Assembly: GCA_009746045.1 (NCBI GenBank)
Contig: RPFO01000079.1
Span: 3,706,507-3,770,506, forward strand
Direction: 5' to 3'
Source: Mesostigma viride
Lineage: Eukaryota; Streptophyta; Mesostigmatophyceae; Mesostigmatales; Mesostigmataceae
Length of the DNA stretch: 64,000 bases
The notes beneath the pieces are model-generated. The model did no database searches. It worked only from the letters and a program-made list of their open reading frames with translations, and had not been told where the DNA came from. Position 1 is the first letter of the stretch, and each line of letters begins with the position of its first letter. This document shows, piece after piece, positions 1 to 14,344 of the stretch. The position numbers were made by a program, and so were the translations under genes.

Positions 1-223
1 TCGACAACCATTACATGACCGGCAATGGCGCTGAGCGTGCACGAAAGGCTCGTCGTGAGGAGTATTGGACAGGCTGGTGTTGATATTCCGCCCGCTGAAG
101 TCCATGGAACAGCATGGCAGCGAAAGGGCCAATAAGCCCAAACGGCTACAACGAAGCCGAAAGGCGGGAAAGAGGTTCTCCCGCCATATCTGGGCAGCCC
201 TGGTCAGTCAGTCAGTGAGTGAG

Positions 224-261
<38 letters not shown>

Positions 262-1054
262 ATTGTTGTTGTCAACTCAACGCCAGGCAGCCCTGCTTGA
301 AACTGGAAACGTATCTTAATTATAATTGGTGTTAACTCTGACTTGATTCTGATAGCTGTACATAGGCGGGATCCAACTGACTGACTGACTGAGGACCTGT
401 GATTGATGCCAGTAACTAGTAAACGTCATTGAAGTGCGGGCAATTCGCTGGTACATGTTACAATTGATAATGCGTGGCACGTTGTCGTGCACCCCGACAT
501 CATGCTGTCTTCAGTGTCATGTCCGGAACTCCGTGATGATCATCGACGAGATTAACAATTAACTCGAGTACGTGCAATTCACGATGCCTCAGTGAAAAGG
601 TTGCAAACTTAAGTGCATCCATATGCCCAATAGATCGCCACATAAACGGACGAATTACACCTTTAGCCTGCGCGGGCATGCCGCTGTTACCTATCTTTGC
701 AAATTTAAGAACGTCTCGTGAGAAATTTTTTTGCCCCCATGGCTTTGGCAGGTGCAACGAGGGACGAATTACTTTTATCTGTCAATTGTTAAGCATAATT
801 GACCCAGACTTCCGCAGTTAGGGCTATTCAAACATTACAGAACACGCTGGCACGCCGAACCTGTGCTACCTCGTCCAGTAGTCTGGATTCGGAGCCGGCC
901 TGGTGTAGTGCATGACTGCATGGCCTAGTGAATAGTGGTACGATGGCATGGATTGCTCAGTAAGCCATACTCGTGGAGAATTTCGCATGTTACATCGAAA
1001 TTGCCGGGATTGAAGCCTTGTTTGTTCCTTCTTCCTGGCTGAGAAAGTCCTACT
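1..1054. other. Upstream region of the AMSH gene
   Basis: No gene is recognised with confidence. Frame 3 from base 3 is open for 25 codons (begins DNHYMTGNGAERARKARREE, then stop) and could be the tail of a neighbouring gene cut by the window edge, but nothing confirms it. A GTT microsatellite sits at about 222-271. A minus-strand reading frame of 85 codons at 500-757 matches no family I know. No clear TATA box was found before the ATG at 1055. Confidence 0.4.
222..271. repeat. GTT trinucleotide microsatellite
   Basis: About 16 GTT units with one A interruption. Read on the plus strand it makes a poly-leucine run, which is a product of the repeat and not evidence of a gene. Confidence 0.9.
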
Positions 1055-4000
1055 ATGGCTTCAGCCGCGGCAGCGCTTGCAGCTCAAGCAGGAAAAGAGG
1101 TCGTGAGTCCAGGAATCCCGTTACGATGCTATTATCGGTCAGCCCACAACGTCCGCCGGCAGGTGAGCTTTTTTTTCCCGGCGTCCACAAAAGCCCGTTT
1201 ATGCACTAATGTCAGGTCTAACATTACTGCCGCCCGTGCCAAGGCTTAACATGTGCGGTGCCCATCCTCTCGTTGTCGCGTTTGCAGGCGGAGATTTCGC
1301 TGCTGGAAGGCCATATCAAGCAAGGCTACGTCTACCTGCTGAAGTTCACCAGGTGCAGGAGTTGACCGTAGCTTGATTTCCATGTGGCATGTGGAATAGC
1401 TCTCTTTGCCAAGCCGTCGCAATTTATGAGTGCCAAGCCGTAATTCTTTGTGCCAAGCCGCCGTGATCGAGGCTGGCGTGCACCCTGCTTGATTTTCTTA
1501 CCCCCTGCCTGCCGGTCCGATCACATCTTCTCTTGTCTCACCTCAGCCTTATGCTGGAGACAATACCCCGTCACAAGGACTACAACAAGGAGCTGCTGGG
1601 TGAACGTGCCGAGTTAACCAAGGTGAACTATACCGTGCCTTGTCTTTTCCTGGACCATCGTATACATCTTCAGGTTTTGTGTACCTCAATGATAAGGCTA
1701 GCCGAGTTAACCCAGTTGAGGGATGTCTGTTTGACTAGACCAAGGTGAGGGACGGCTGTTTGAATGGACCTAGTCCAAGGTGAGTGGCGGCTGTTGGAGC
1801 GGACCAAGGTGGGGGGTGGCTGTTGGAGTGGACCAAGGTGAGGGACGGCTGTTGGAGTGGACCAAGGTGAGGGACGGCTGTTGGAGCGGACCAAGGTGAG
1901 GGACGGCTGTTGGAGTGGACCAAGGTGGGGGGTGGCTGTTGGACCACGGTGGGGGACGGCTGTTCCCAGCTGGCATGGACTAGGGAACCCTTTGGGGGTC
2001 ACCTTTGCCGCGCCTAGCAGCCAGGCTGCGCGGGATCCGTGACGAGGATTCGCTGCTCCACGGCCCCCGAATGGAAACGTTTGAAAAGCAAAAAGTTGGC
2101 CCGCTAATATTCTTACTTGTGAATAGGTAACCAGGTTTGGCGAATAGGTAGTTGATCTCAATACAGTCGTTGGTTTCCTCCTGGTCTATCAACTCCTCCT
2201 GGTTTATGAACTGTTCAGTAGCTCGTCTGTTCCTGGACCACCGTTCACATCTTCAGCTCACATTTTCAGGTCTCATACCTCAGCGCTCAGGCTGGCTGAT
2301 CAGTCCCCTGCAGTTGCAAGCCTTTGGACTCGTCGTTGAATTTTTTATTTGTTTTTTTGTTATTCCAGCCATCTGTAGATATGGTCCGGGGTTGTAGCGC
2401 TGGAGACCCCCCCCGCTCCATGGACCAAACCATGTTGCTGTCCATCCGGCATGCCATGCCATGGTCACAGAGTAAGGGTCCTTCTCAATCCTCCACAGTT
2501 TTCAACACGGTCCTCAACGGTCCTCCATGTTATCAAGTCGGCTGTCATCCGTCCCGTTGGACATGGCCCAGTCTGCTCAGCCATGTCCCTGCAGCCACTT
2601 GCCACCCCCTCTAGACAGGCTCCTCCCTTAGTTACTTCCCTGCGTCACCAGCTAGGCAGCATGCCGGCTCATCTTCCGGTTGGTAGCTGTCAGCTGGATG
2701 CTGTCAATTTGTTGATAGTTTCCAACAGGTACCTTTTTCTGTCACTGCATCGCATACCTGTTCTTTCTTTCCGCCGCCTTTACCACCCACTCTTCCCTCT
2801 ACGCATCATGAACTCAGGAATGGGGATTGGGCAGATGTCAGTGACGTGTGAGAATGGTACATATTAATTAATTAATTAAGCACGTGCTCCCGTTGGATTA
2901 ATTAAACACGTGTGATAATGGTACGTGTAGTGTCCTGCATGGATGCTACAGTGCCGTAGTGTCTGCGTGAATAGCAAGACTGTCTGGGAGCGCATGGACC
3001 TGGAACCTAAAGGACGAATCGCAACGTCGGTGCTGCCAACTGTTGGGAAAACAACCATGAATGATGTGAATAAACAACCACGAACGGTATAACCCATCCC
3101 CAGCACGTCAAGGTGGCCATGGCCAAGCTCGAAACCCTCCGCCCCATCATCAACGAAGAGGCCGCGAGCACGTCCTCATCAAGCCATGATGACGTCGACT
3201 TATTCCCGCTGCCGTCACGCAACAAGGACCCAGGCGTGGTGCCGCTGGCCCAGGTACCCTGGAGTGCGGTCAGCGGGGAGTCAGGGGGCGCCCCCAGCGC
3301 TCCACCTGCCCGTGCAGATGCCAGCAGGCCCACGGTATGTGCGCTTGTCCGGCAACGTGGCCTACCCGCGGTATATGTGCTTGTCCGGCAACCGGGCTTG
3401 CTGCGGACCGTGCAAAGAGTGAAAAGAGTATCCCTAGCATGCATTTACATGTCATAAACCTCAAACGTCGTTCTGCGTGCTGTTTAATCCTATTACATCC
3501 TTGTTTATCCTATTACATCCTTGTATTGCCCTATCATGCATACCATTTACATGTCATGGACGTTGCCGGCCTTCCTGGGATGCATGTGCCCGTCAGTGCA
3601 TGGCATGCCTGGTGACGCCTGGCTTTATCTACAGGGGTGTGTCCGCACCACCAATTGTGATGGCACTTTTGGGTCGCCCGTTGGCATTGCCCTTTTGCAT
3701 GACCCATTGGTATGAACTATCTGCATCACCCGTGACGTTGCCATTTTGTCCACCCGGTGGATGGCCTCTTTGCACTAGGGCTTCGTAAATGCAATGATAT
3801 AGTTGCACAACCCATTGCGTGACCCATTTCCATTCCCCTTTTCCGTTTTCCTCTCGAATGGCCCACCCACCCACCCAGCCGGAGGCGGCAGCCAACTTTG
3901 ACCTGGACCTGCTCACGGACATGCTAGCGTCCGTACCGCCGCCGAGCGCGCCCCAGCCGACACCTGCGGAGGATGCCCGCCGCTCCGCCCCCGAGATGTT

Positions 4001-7000
4001 CCTAGCCACACCTGGGGATGATCGGTGCGTGGTCAGCACATACATCCGCTTAGGGGATGGCGATGATGGGTGGCTTCACCAGCTTTAGGGGTGGCTCGCC
4101 AGCTATAGGGATTGCGTCCGGTTAAGGCATGCACATATCTGGTGTGTGGAAGTAGCTGTGTAACGCCATGGATCGATGAGCGCAACAATCCCGTGAAATG
4201 CTGCAAGTACACCGTGAATGAGTCCAACCAGCCCGTTTGGAGTTCATGGCCCACAACTCACCACTCCCCTCTCCCCACTCCCCTCTCCCCTGACCTCACT
4301 CCAGCTTGTCACCTGGTTGTGGTATGACAGCACATATGTCCTATTGTTGCCGATACGCATTCTTGCCTTTATAGGAATACTACTACTACCTCCGGGCCAT
4401 TAAAATATCTACGAGGGTGGGCCATTAAAATATCTACATATTGGACACTGTGTATGAGGCACTACCACGGTAATTTATATGGGAATTTTTCAAAGCCCTT
4501 CCATGTCCTCATACCTAGAGATGTATAGCAAAGACCTAAGAAAAAAAATCTGGGTTTGGACTCTGAATTTAGAGGCACCACAAAAAGACACCTAGGGGGG
4601 TCACCTGGCCCTTGGCTAATTTTGGCACACATGCCCGCGTTAAATTAGTGCAAATGAGAGATAGGAACCACGTGTGGGATGTGACATCACATCCATGCTG
4701 GTGGCACACTTGGGTATGAGCCCACCAATTTGGGGCCCATTCGCAAAGCGTTTGGGCACATAAAACTGCCATGGTGCACATGGGTATTTTTCAGGGACAT
4801 TTCAGTTACATTTTTTATTCACACTTTCAGTTACACGCAGGCTTATAACTTCTTTAAATGAACAGGTCTTTGAGAGCCCTCTTATTGTAGCATCCCCAGA
4901 CTTGTGTACAAGAGAGTGGCACCTCTAAAGCCACAGTTAGGGACCATTAACCCATGACTGGCGTAAATAATGCCTACAAAATCATCACAAAAAAGGACCT
5001 TCCCATGCCCTACAAACTTGAAAATCTGTGCAATACATTCCTTAAATGGCAATGGGAGAGGCTGCCACACTCAAAATTGGTGCAATACAATGTAGAGAGT
5101 CTAAATCCCAGCACCCAGCATGTGGGCCTGCAGTTTACTAGGAGAGAGGATGCACGCATGGGCATGCCCATTTCATGCCACCAAACATCAACCATACCAC
5201 CTGTGACAAGCGTATGGTTCAAAAAACTGGGCAAAACCACTTCAACCTTAAAGTGGCGGCATATCATTACTAATGACAATTAAACCGGTGCTGAAGGCTG
5301 CAAAACCAGTGCTAAAGAAGCACGCTTGGCATGTAAATGAATGCAAACTGTCCTATTGCAAGGACTTTAGTCACCTTATACTACGCTAGTGCCGCTTTCT
5401 TGCACCCCATTAGAACCTTGCATCTGCCTTTATAGTGGTATAAAGCAGTGGTGTTGCACACTATAGTGATTGCTTGTGTAAATGCTGCCTAGCCAATACT
5501 AAGAAACCCATCCATTGTTTTTACCTTCACATGCTGAGAATTTACCTATGGGAAAGTGGGCAGAGGCAAGAGGAAAAGAGTACTAACTTGCTTAAGCCCT
5601 AGGCTGCCTTGCTGGCATCTTGCCAACAGCATTCTTAAAAAGGGCTATCTGGTTGCTAAAATTGCATGCATTCTCACACGAACAAGAAAATACTGACAAA
5701 ATTACTGCAGCATTTTTACAAAACAATTGCTCATTTTCTAACGTGATCCAGGACCCTACACTTCCAGCACCTGTTCATCCATCAGAACTCCACACCTTTT
5801 CCACTTTTTGCAGTGTTGCCAAAGGTTAGTAAGATAACCGCATGTCATTCTCCCTTTCTTGGCGCTGTCTACCATGTTTGAGAAGCGCATACCTTTCAGC
5901 GATGTGCCGTTTAGGAAGCCGGCCAGCGTCCGCAGTTTCCGCTGCCATTTTCACACGCAATATCTGCACTGTCTCGTTGAAATCGTTTTATAGTTGCGAA
6001 ATGACGAGAATACCGATCCCACGCACCGGCAGCTGCGTTTCTAGCTCAACCATGGCATCGTATGCCTGTCCGCTGAGGTCCCAGCAGCTCTCGGGCTCGC
6101 AGCAGCGACCTTGCACTATCTGACCACCGACTTACTCCTCCGCAGGCAGCCATTTCCCGCCCAGTAAGTTTAAATGCATTGCTAAGGAAAACCCATATCG
6201 TAGAACATCTTATTACGCAATGAAAACTGCGGAATAAAATATGACGCTCAGCAGGCCGCGGCTGCGAAAATCAAGCAAGTACTCAGGTATAACCAACCAT
6301 TAAAAAAAGAACCGCTGCGCCCCCCCAAACCAGACCAGTTTTCAGGCGCGAACATATTTCATCATAAACAAGTATTCTACTAACTCAGCATCGCGTTTAA
6401 CGCTGGCAAGCATGAACTCCATAGCCAGCCCATCACCAAATTCGCTTTTTTATGGCCGAACCGCATTCCTCGTCATTTTCGTGAATTTCCTGGTCTGACC
6501 GACCTACCCCGAGCATCCGAGATCGGGTACGACCTACTTGTACCAACCAAATCATCTGGACGGACAAAATCCTCCGATTTCTCATTTGCGTTAATTTACC
6601 ACAGACACCCCTAAAACACATGTTTTTGCCACGAGTTTTCTGAGGTACTTTTCAAGGTACTCCCAATTTCTAATGCTGGCAGCCCTTGGGCCAAAAAAAG
6701 TACTTTTCCTACCCTTTAAGAATATCTAGTTTGTTGGGCCACCCATTTCCTATTTTTTCCTCAGTTTCTGTTTGCCCACTGTACAAATTTTGAAATTTTG
6801 GCAAAAAATGGCATTGTAGATATTTTAATGGCCCGGAGGTAGTATGTGTTTACCTGATGTACTTGCTACTCATAAAACATATACCCTATCTCATATCTAC
6901 TTGTGTCTTATGTATATATATTTGTATCCTATATCTACTTGTCTTGTATATCTATTTGTATCTTATGTCTATATGTGTCGACACGCGCAGGTCTCTCCCC

Positions 7001-10000
7001 CGTTCGCGCCCGCGCCCCAGCTCCCAGACGCTCAACCGCCACATGCTGATGCCGTCTCTCTCAGGACCCATCGCGGGGCAGGTCGTGGCGAAACCGACGC
7101 ACGTCACCGCGCCTCAGGCCGCCAAGGTGGGCACAAGGCAGGGAGACGCCCAGTGCCTGAAATATCCGCATGGACCTTGCTGTATGGCTCTGCCACTGCT
7201 TGCTGCTTTTCTTCTCCCCACCCTAACCCGCCCTAATCCTTGCTTGTCCCTCTGGTTGCATGATCTCTGAATCGACCTCCAGGCGGTGCAGTACCCCACC
7301 TTAATTGACGACACGCCGGTGGCCATCCCAGAGTTTCGGTATGTGGGGGATGGTGGCGGCGGGCGGTGGTGGGAGATGATAGCAATCAATACAAATGTGG
7401 CACTATTTGCCTGGTTTTGTGGCAATGCCAGCGTCTCTGTACGCATGGGGAGTGGGGGGGGGGGACGGGGGAGCATGATGGGGATGTGGGGGTGGGAGTG
7501 GGGGGCGTGGGGGTGGGAGTGGGGATTTGGGGAGAGTTCTGGGTGGTCTTGGTCATATATATATACTTGTGTGGCGTCACAGTGGGGCCCCCTCGCGTGT
7601 CAAAGTCCTCGTTTCTGCTGTATGTCTTTTTGTTGTATGCTACCACGCTTCACCAAGAAAGGCAGAAAGAAAGAAAAATAAAATTGGGCAAGTTAAGTTG
7701 CTCCAGGTAGGGCGCCCAGGCTTTGTTCTCTAGTCAGCACGCTTAAACTTGTGGGTTGGGATGGCTGTCCGTGGTGACTTTCGCTCCTCTTTTTCCTTAC
7801 GCATCTCTCCTTCTCCACACGCTGAACAGATTTTTGTCTCAATATGCAGTATGCTATACTCCTTCACTTAAACCTTTTTTATATTTATATCTCCTTCGTT
7901 GTACCCCGATCGCACCCCCCTGGTTCCCCCACCCGCGCTCGTCGGGTCGCCCTCGCAGGGACCTGGAAATACCTGCCGCAGGGCCCAAACCCGCCAACCA
8001 CAGCACGACGGTCGCCGCGCCATCTGCCCCCCCCACCATCGCCCTGCTGTCCAACGGTTTCGAAGCACCCCCACAGCCTCCTGTCCCCGGTATCCACGGC
8101 GCGAACGGGACCATGTCCGCCTCTATAATTCCATCTACTGCCTCCTCGGGCCCTCATCCCCCCGCGTTTGGCCCCGTGGAACCCCAACCGCTTTGGCCAC
8201 CCGCAAACCATCCGCAAGTTGTGCGGCCGCTGCAGCCGCTGCAGCCGCCGCAGGCACTCGCGGGTCCGATCATGCCGCTCATCCGGCAGCCGAGCATCCC
8301 CCCTGTAGAGGTCCCCGTGACGACGGTAGCACCCCCGCAGCCTCGGCTAGACATGGGAGAGCAGCCGCCGCCGCCCCCCTGGGAGGTGGCGGACCCTCGG
8401 CCAGGTGTCGCAGCGCCGGGGGCGAAGCAGAAGAACATGCTCATGTCACTGCACTTGGTGCGTGGGTGGGGTGAATTGCTGTTGGTTGTTTTTTAGGAGG
8501 GCTATTCCTATGTCATGCGGTTTCAGGGGAGCGTCCAGAGAAGGTGCGAAGAGTCTGCTGGGTGACGCTGGGTCCGCATGCCTTGCGGCGTGGTTCTATT
8601 CACAGCTGCCCACGGTGTTTCGGAAGGCTTTTGTACGTTCTAATAACCTCTAGCACGTTCTAATAACCTCTGGCACGTTCTAATAACCTCTAGCACGTTC
8701 TAATAACCTCTAGCCCGTTCTAATAACCTCTAGCACGTTCTAATAACCTCTAGCACGTTCTCATAACCTCTACCACGTTCTAATAACCTCTAGCACGTTC
8801 TAATAACCTCTAGCACGTTCTAATAACCTCTAGCGTGTTCTAATAACCTCTAGCACGTTCTAATAACCTCTAGCACGTTCTAATAACCTCTAGCCCGTTC
8901 TAATAACCTCTAGCACGTTCAAATAACCTCTGGCACGTTCTAATAACCTCTAGCACGTTCTAATAACCTCTACCACGTTCTAATAACCTCTGGCACGTTC
9001 TCATAACCTCTAGCACGTTCTAATAACCTCTAGCCCGTTCTAATAACCTCTGGCACGTTCTTATAACCTCTGGTACGTTCTAATAACCTCTAGCACGTTC
9101 TAATAACCTCTAGCGTGTTCTAATAACCTCTACCACGTTCTAATAACCTCTAGCACGTTCTAATAACCTCTAGCACGTTCTAATAACCTCTAGCGTGTTC
9201 TAATAACCTCTAGCACGTTCTAATAACCTCTAGCACGTTCTAATAACCTCTAGCCCGTTCTAATAACCTCTAGCACGTTCAAATAACCTCTGGCACGTTC
9301 TAATAACCTCTAGCACGTTCTAATAACCTCTAGCCCGTTCTAATAACCTATAGCACATTCTTATAAACTCTAGCACGTTGTAATAACCTCTAGGACGTTC
9401 TAATAACCTATAGCACGTTCTAATACCCTCTAGCACGTTCTAATAACCTATAGCACGTTCTAATAACCTCTAGCCCGTTCTAATAACCTCTGGCACGTTC
9501 TAATAACCTCTAGCACGTTCTAATAACCTCTGGCACGTTCTAATAACCTCTAGCACGTTGTAATAACCTCTGGTACGTTCTAATAACCTCTGGTACGTTG
9601 TAATAACCTCTAGCACGTTCTAATAACCTCTAGCACGTTCTAATACCCTCTAGCACGTTCTAATAACCTATAGCACGTTCTAATAACCTCTAGCCCGTTC
9701 TAATAACCTCTGGCACGTTCTAATAACCTCTAGCACGTTGTAATAACCTCTAGCACGTTCTAATAACCTCTAGCACGTTCTAATAACCTATAGCACGTTC
9801 TAATAAACTATAGCACGTTCTAATAACCTATAGCACGTTCTAATAACCTCTGGCACGTTCTCAAAGCCTCTAGCACGTTCTAATAACCTTTAGCACGTTC
9901 TAATAACATCTACCACGTTCTAATAACTTCTAGTACGTTCTAATAACATCTACCACGTTCTAATAACTTCTAGTACGTTCTTATAACCTCTAGCATGTTC

Positions 10001-13000
10001 TAATAACCTCTAGCACGTTCTAATAACCTCTAGCACGTTCTAATAACCTCTACCACGTTCAAATAACCTCTAGCACATTCTTATAACCGTTCGTGATGCG
10101 ATTGTGGATGTGACCCACCTACCCGCCTTGTATTGCAACAAGTCAGTGCTAATGGATACCCCCCGTTATCAAACCAAACGTGCCACCGACCAGTCAACTC
10201 AGCGCACATGTGAATGCTGCTGTATCTAGCCCCAACCCCTTCTCCGTGCCACTCCCTGTTCTCCTATTCCCTCCGTGGGAAGGCGTGCCAGTATTGGCCT
10301 ACCCAATCGCGTGCCCTTTTTTCCCTGCGTGGCCTCTCGGCTACCATCCGTCGGTCCCTTTGTCGGCACGCATGCAAGTGATGCCATGTGTACTGTATGC
10401 GGCAAGTGATGCCATGTGTTCTGTGACTGTTGTGTGTACTGTAACTAAGGTCTATTACCCCACCCACGTTGGCATGGCATGGCATCGTGCCCCCACCCAC
10501 GTTGGCATGGCATCGTGCCCACCCGTAGTCATCACGCATGCGAGTGGTGCTGAACCTTTGACCAACACGTTGCGTGGCCCCTTGTTTGGCTCCCCTGGCC
10601 TGTCCTTGAGTCGGCGTCGTACGAGCGATCATGTACGCATCTTATTTACCGTGAATTTACTATATCCATGAGACAACTATATGCCTCATATACATACCCA
10701 CCGTTCTGTGGCCCCTCTTTTTTGGCCCCTCCTGTTTGGCCCCTCCTGTTTGGCCCCTCTTGTGTGGCTGCTCGTGCCCCCCCATTCGCCGCGCATGCTG
10801 TGAGTAAAGCTGCATCGGTTTTGCTTCATGTTTTGTATACGTACCCATCGACCCTTGTTTGGCTTTGTTGTCCCCCCCCGGTCAGCGCACATGAAGGTGA
10901 TGCGGCACATATTGTGTTTATTGTTTATGTACCCGCCCACCCTTGTTTGCCATTTGGCACCCCTTTTCCCCCCACCCCACCCCACCCCCCCACCCCCCAT
11001 CCCCCCCTTGCCCCCCCGTCGTCAATGCGCATGCGACTGGTGCTGATCCCATCTAACCTCGACGGTGTTCCTTCTTGTGTGCCTCTCTATTGCCCCCTAG
11101 AGTCGTCGGCGCGCATGCTGGCGGAGTCATGCAGCCAACCTGATTGTGCACCCCCTTGTTTGCCCGCCCTTGCCATCCTGGCCTCCCTTGCCCCCCGGGC
11201 CCCCCTTGCCCCCCGTGTTCCTCTAGTCGGCGCGTATGCTGGAGGAGTTCATGCGCCTCGCCCGCGACAACACGCTGCGGAACCTGGAGACATGCGCGGT
11301 GCTGGCAGGGACCATGGTAGGCATCAAGCCCGGTGATTATATTATGTCAATAATAAGCATATACTAGTACCTTTTTGTCGTGTAGTAACCATACGGACAC
11401 ATTTGTAACAAATATTGATAATGGTGATCACAGCAACTAGAACAATAGAATAGAATAGATCGATGATTGACCATGGTCACAAGGTTTTCCCTTTAGTCGC
11501 TCTATTTCACCCCACGTCGCCCGTGTTTCACCCTACCCCACCCTAATTATCTCCTATCTCACCCTATGTCGCCCGTGGTTCATCCTACTCCACCCATATT
11601 TTACCCTACCCCACCCTAATTATCTCCTGTCTCACCCCATGTCGCCCGTGGTTCATCCTACTTCACCCCATTCATGGTATCTCACCCTGTTTTACCTGAT
11701 CTCACCTGCCATTTGCAATCCAACGTATTTCGCCCTTTTTCAACCCATTTCACCTGCATTTTGCCGTATATCACGCGGATTTCGACCTATTAAATCCTAT
11801 CTCACCCGTGCACCTATATGACCCTGTTCAACTTGTAAGCCGTATTTGACCCTGTTTCTCCCTATTTCACCTGCATGTAACACGAGTTTGCTTTTCTTAC
11901 CCAATGTCACGCAGGTTCACCCTGTTTCACGGCTTTTTACTCGTATCCACCCGTTTTCACCCATTTTCACCCATTTTCACCCATTTTCACCCATTTTCAC
12001 CCATTTTCACCCATTTTCACCCATTTTCACCCATTTTCACCCATTTTCACCCATTTTCACCCATTTTCACCCATTTTCACCCGTTTTCACCCATTTTCAC
12101 CCATTTTCACCCATTTTCACCCATTGTCAGTATTAGCCACAGTTCGACATGGAGCTGGTTTTGGGTGAGCAGATTAGCCCATTTTCCAACATCGGGGACA
12201 GCCATGTGGGGCTTTCACCACATGCATGCAGCGGTTTTGTTGGATGCATGGAACATGTGCGGGCTAACGCGCCGCTATTCTCTTGACAACTGCGTGACAG
12301 GATGCGCGTGATGTGTGTCTGGACGCCAGCAGGGTGTCAGTGGCTCGGTGTGGTGTGAGGGATGGGACTGCGGGCAGAGATGGTGGCATTTGGTGGCGTC
12401 ACCAGGGTACCTTGCCCATGTGGGCCGCCTCTGTGCGCACTGTAGCGTCATCTTCTGCGTACTGTAGCTCTCCGTTTGCAGCATTTTTCGCCCAGCCATG
12501 GGAAAGGGTGGCAACTATTGCAGAAATCTGTTGCTACCACTGCATTTGGCGCTAACGTCACCCGAGCGATCAGTGATCGTTGCCCCAACCGTACTTGTCC
12601 CCCTCAGAAGAACGAGCGGTTCTCCATCCACACACTCATCATCCCCAAGCAGGAGTCCACGTCCGACTCGGTGCGTGCGCGGCCCGCATTTTGCGATAAC
12701 TCCAACGATGGTTCTTGTTTTGTTTAGCTCGCGGCCTTGAGTGGCCTCGATGTGCATGGCCTGTTCTTGTCGCACGCCATTTTCTCGCAACTGTTCTTGT
12801 TTCGGTTAGCGCATGGGCATACACTTTGCCTGCGACGTTGCCCTTTCTTGTTTCGGTGGTTTCATGCCCTAAACCGCAGGCTATCTACTTGCTAGATTTT
12901 ACTACCGGTGACGGCGTGGTCCTGCCTGCTAGCCTGGCTGGTGACCGCGGGCCCTGTTGTGGTAGCATCACGATCCGGAGCTGACTCTTTTCTAAGTGCG

Positions 13001-14272
13001 TATAGAGGTCCTCTAGACACATCGGGGGGCTTTTGGACAGGCCCAGACCTGTGCCCACAGGGAATAGGTCCATGCAGGGCACAGGGAAGCGAAATGGTTG
13101 TCCTGCCATCCACTTCTGGTTGCAAGGACATGCCCAGCCACTCTTGTCGAGGTTGGCCAGGATCCCGGAGATGTGTGCCCAGGTGCAGTCATCTCCCTCA
13201 CTGCCATCGTCCCCTAGTCTCGTCACATGTGCGCTATGATTGAATGAAGGTCTCCTCACTCTGCTGCCACCAGTTGCTTCATGGAAACACGCGTGGGCTT
13301 GTGATCCTGCCTTTTCTTTTTGAGTCCACCCACCCCTCCATATCATGACCTCCAAACACCACACCATCAACCTCCCCCCCTTCCCTTTCAATACCACCCA
13401 TGGGTTCTCCCTCTCCGACCCCCCCCCAGTGCACGACTGTGAACGAGGAGGAGATCTTCCGCGCGCAGGACGAGCGGGACCTGTTCTCGCTCGGGTGGAT
13501 CCATGTGGGTGCATCGCCGGATAAGTAGATGGTCAATAGCTGGTTACTAGGAGTGGTCATCGTTGTGGGGAGAACAGGGAGGGATGCTTCCTTGTTCTCG
13601 CTCGGTTGGATGCAGGATAATTATTAGTAAATAACGGCTTGTTGATCATCGCATGCCTTTCGATTCTGGTTGTGATGTTTACCCACTAATGACCTTATTA
13701 GTAAATAACGGCTTGTTGATCATCGCATACCTATCGATGCTGGTTGTGATGAATACCCACTAATGACCTTAATAGTAAATAACGGCTTGTTGATCATCGC
13801 ATACCTATCGATGCTGGTTGTGATGTTTACCCACTAATGACCCTACCGTGACCATGTCATGGTCGCGATTGCGATGTCATCACCCCCCCGTCATGGTATA
13901 GTGGCCCCTCAGCTGCTGGTAACCGTTTCACGACCCCTAAGCTGCCGTCTATGCCCCCGTTCTTTTGTTGCAGTCGTCGTGGCTGGCTGCCAACTACGCT
14001 CTGTAGTTTTGAGAAGAATAAACTGTGGCACAGCGCCCGCTAATGGTTTGTTTTCTTGGAATGACCTGCCACCGGTGCATATCTTTCGCTTTATGACGAC
14101 CAGTTTGCACCCTGGACCATCCTGCAGGGATGCACCCAGGCAAAGCCCTGTCCTGGAAACATGTTCCGCAGTGTATATGGGGTGATTCCCGTTGCAGTGC
14201 TGCTGCGGGGGAAGGAAATGCTAGATTTCATGCCCTCGCTGGTTCCACAAGCTCTGGGCATGCGACTATCAT

Positions 14273-14344
<72 letters not shown>

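Noticed and set aside
4954-5283. Possible mariner transposase C-terminus (GVNNAYKI)
   Set aside because: Only a few residues resemble the family, no catalytic region precedes it within the element, and the position near the left end is wrong for a full gene.
7756-7958. N-terminal part of the 246-codon frame as a separate gene
   Set aside because: Only the segment from 7959 continues AMSH in phase after a CAG acceptor; the part before it is intron 7.
8633-10087. CRISPR-like array of 20-bp repeats
   Set aside because: There are no unique spacers between units and the host is eukaryotic; it is a plain satellite.
11098-11226. Use of 11105 as the AMSH exon-9 start
   Set aside because: The sequence after that near-identical copy diverges from AMSH within about seven codons, whereas 11227 leads into the catalytic [10 protein letters not shown] block.
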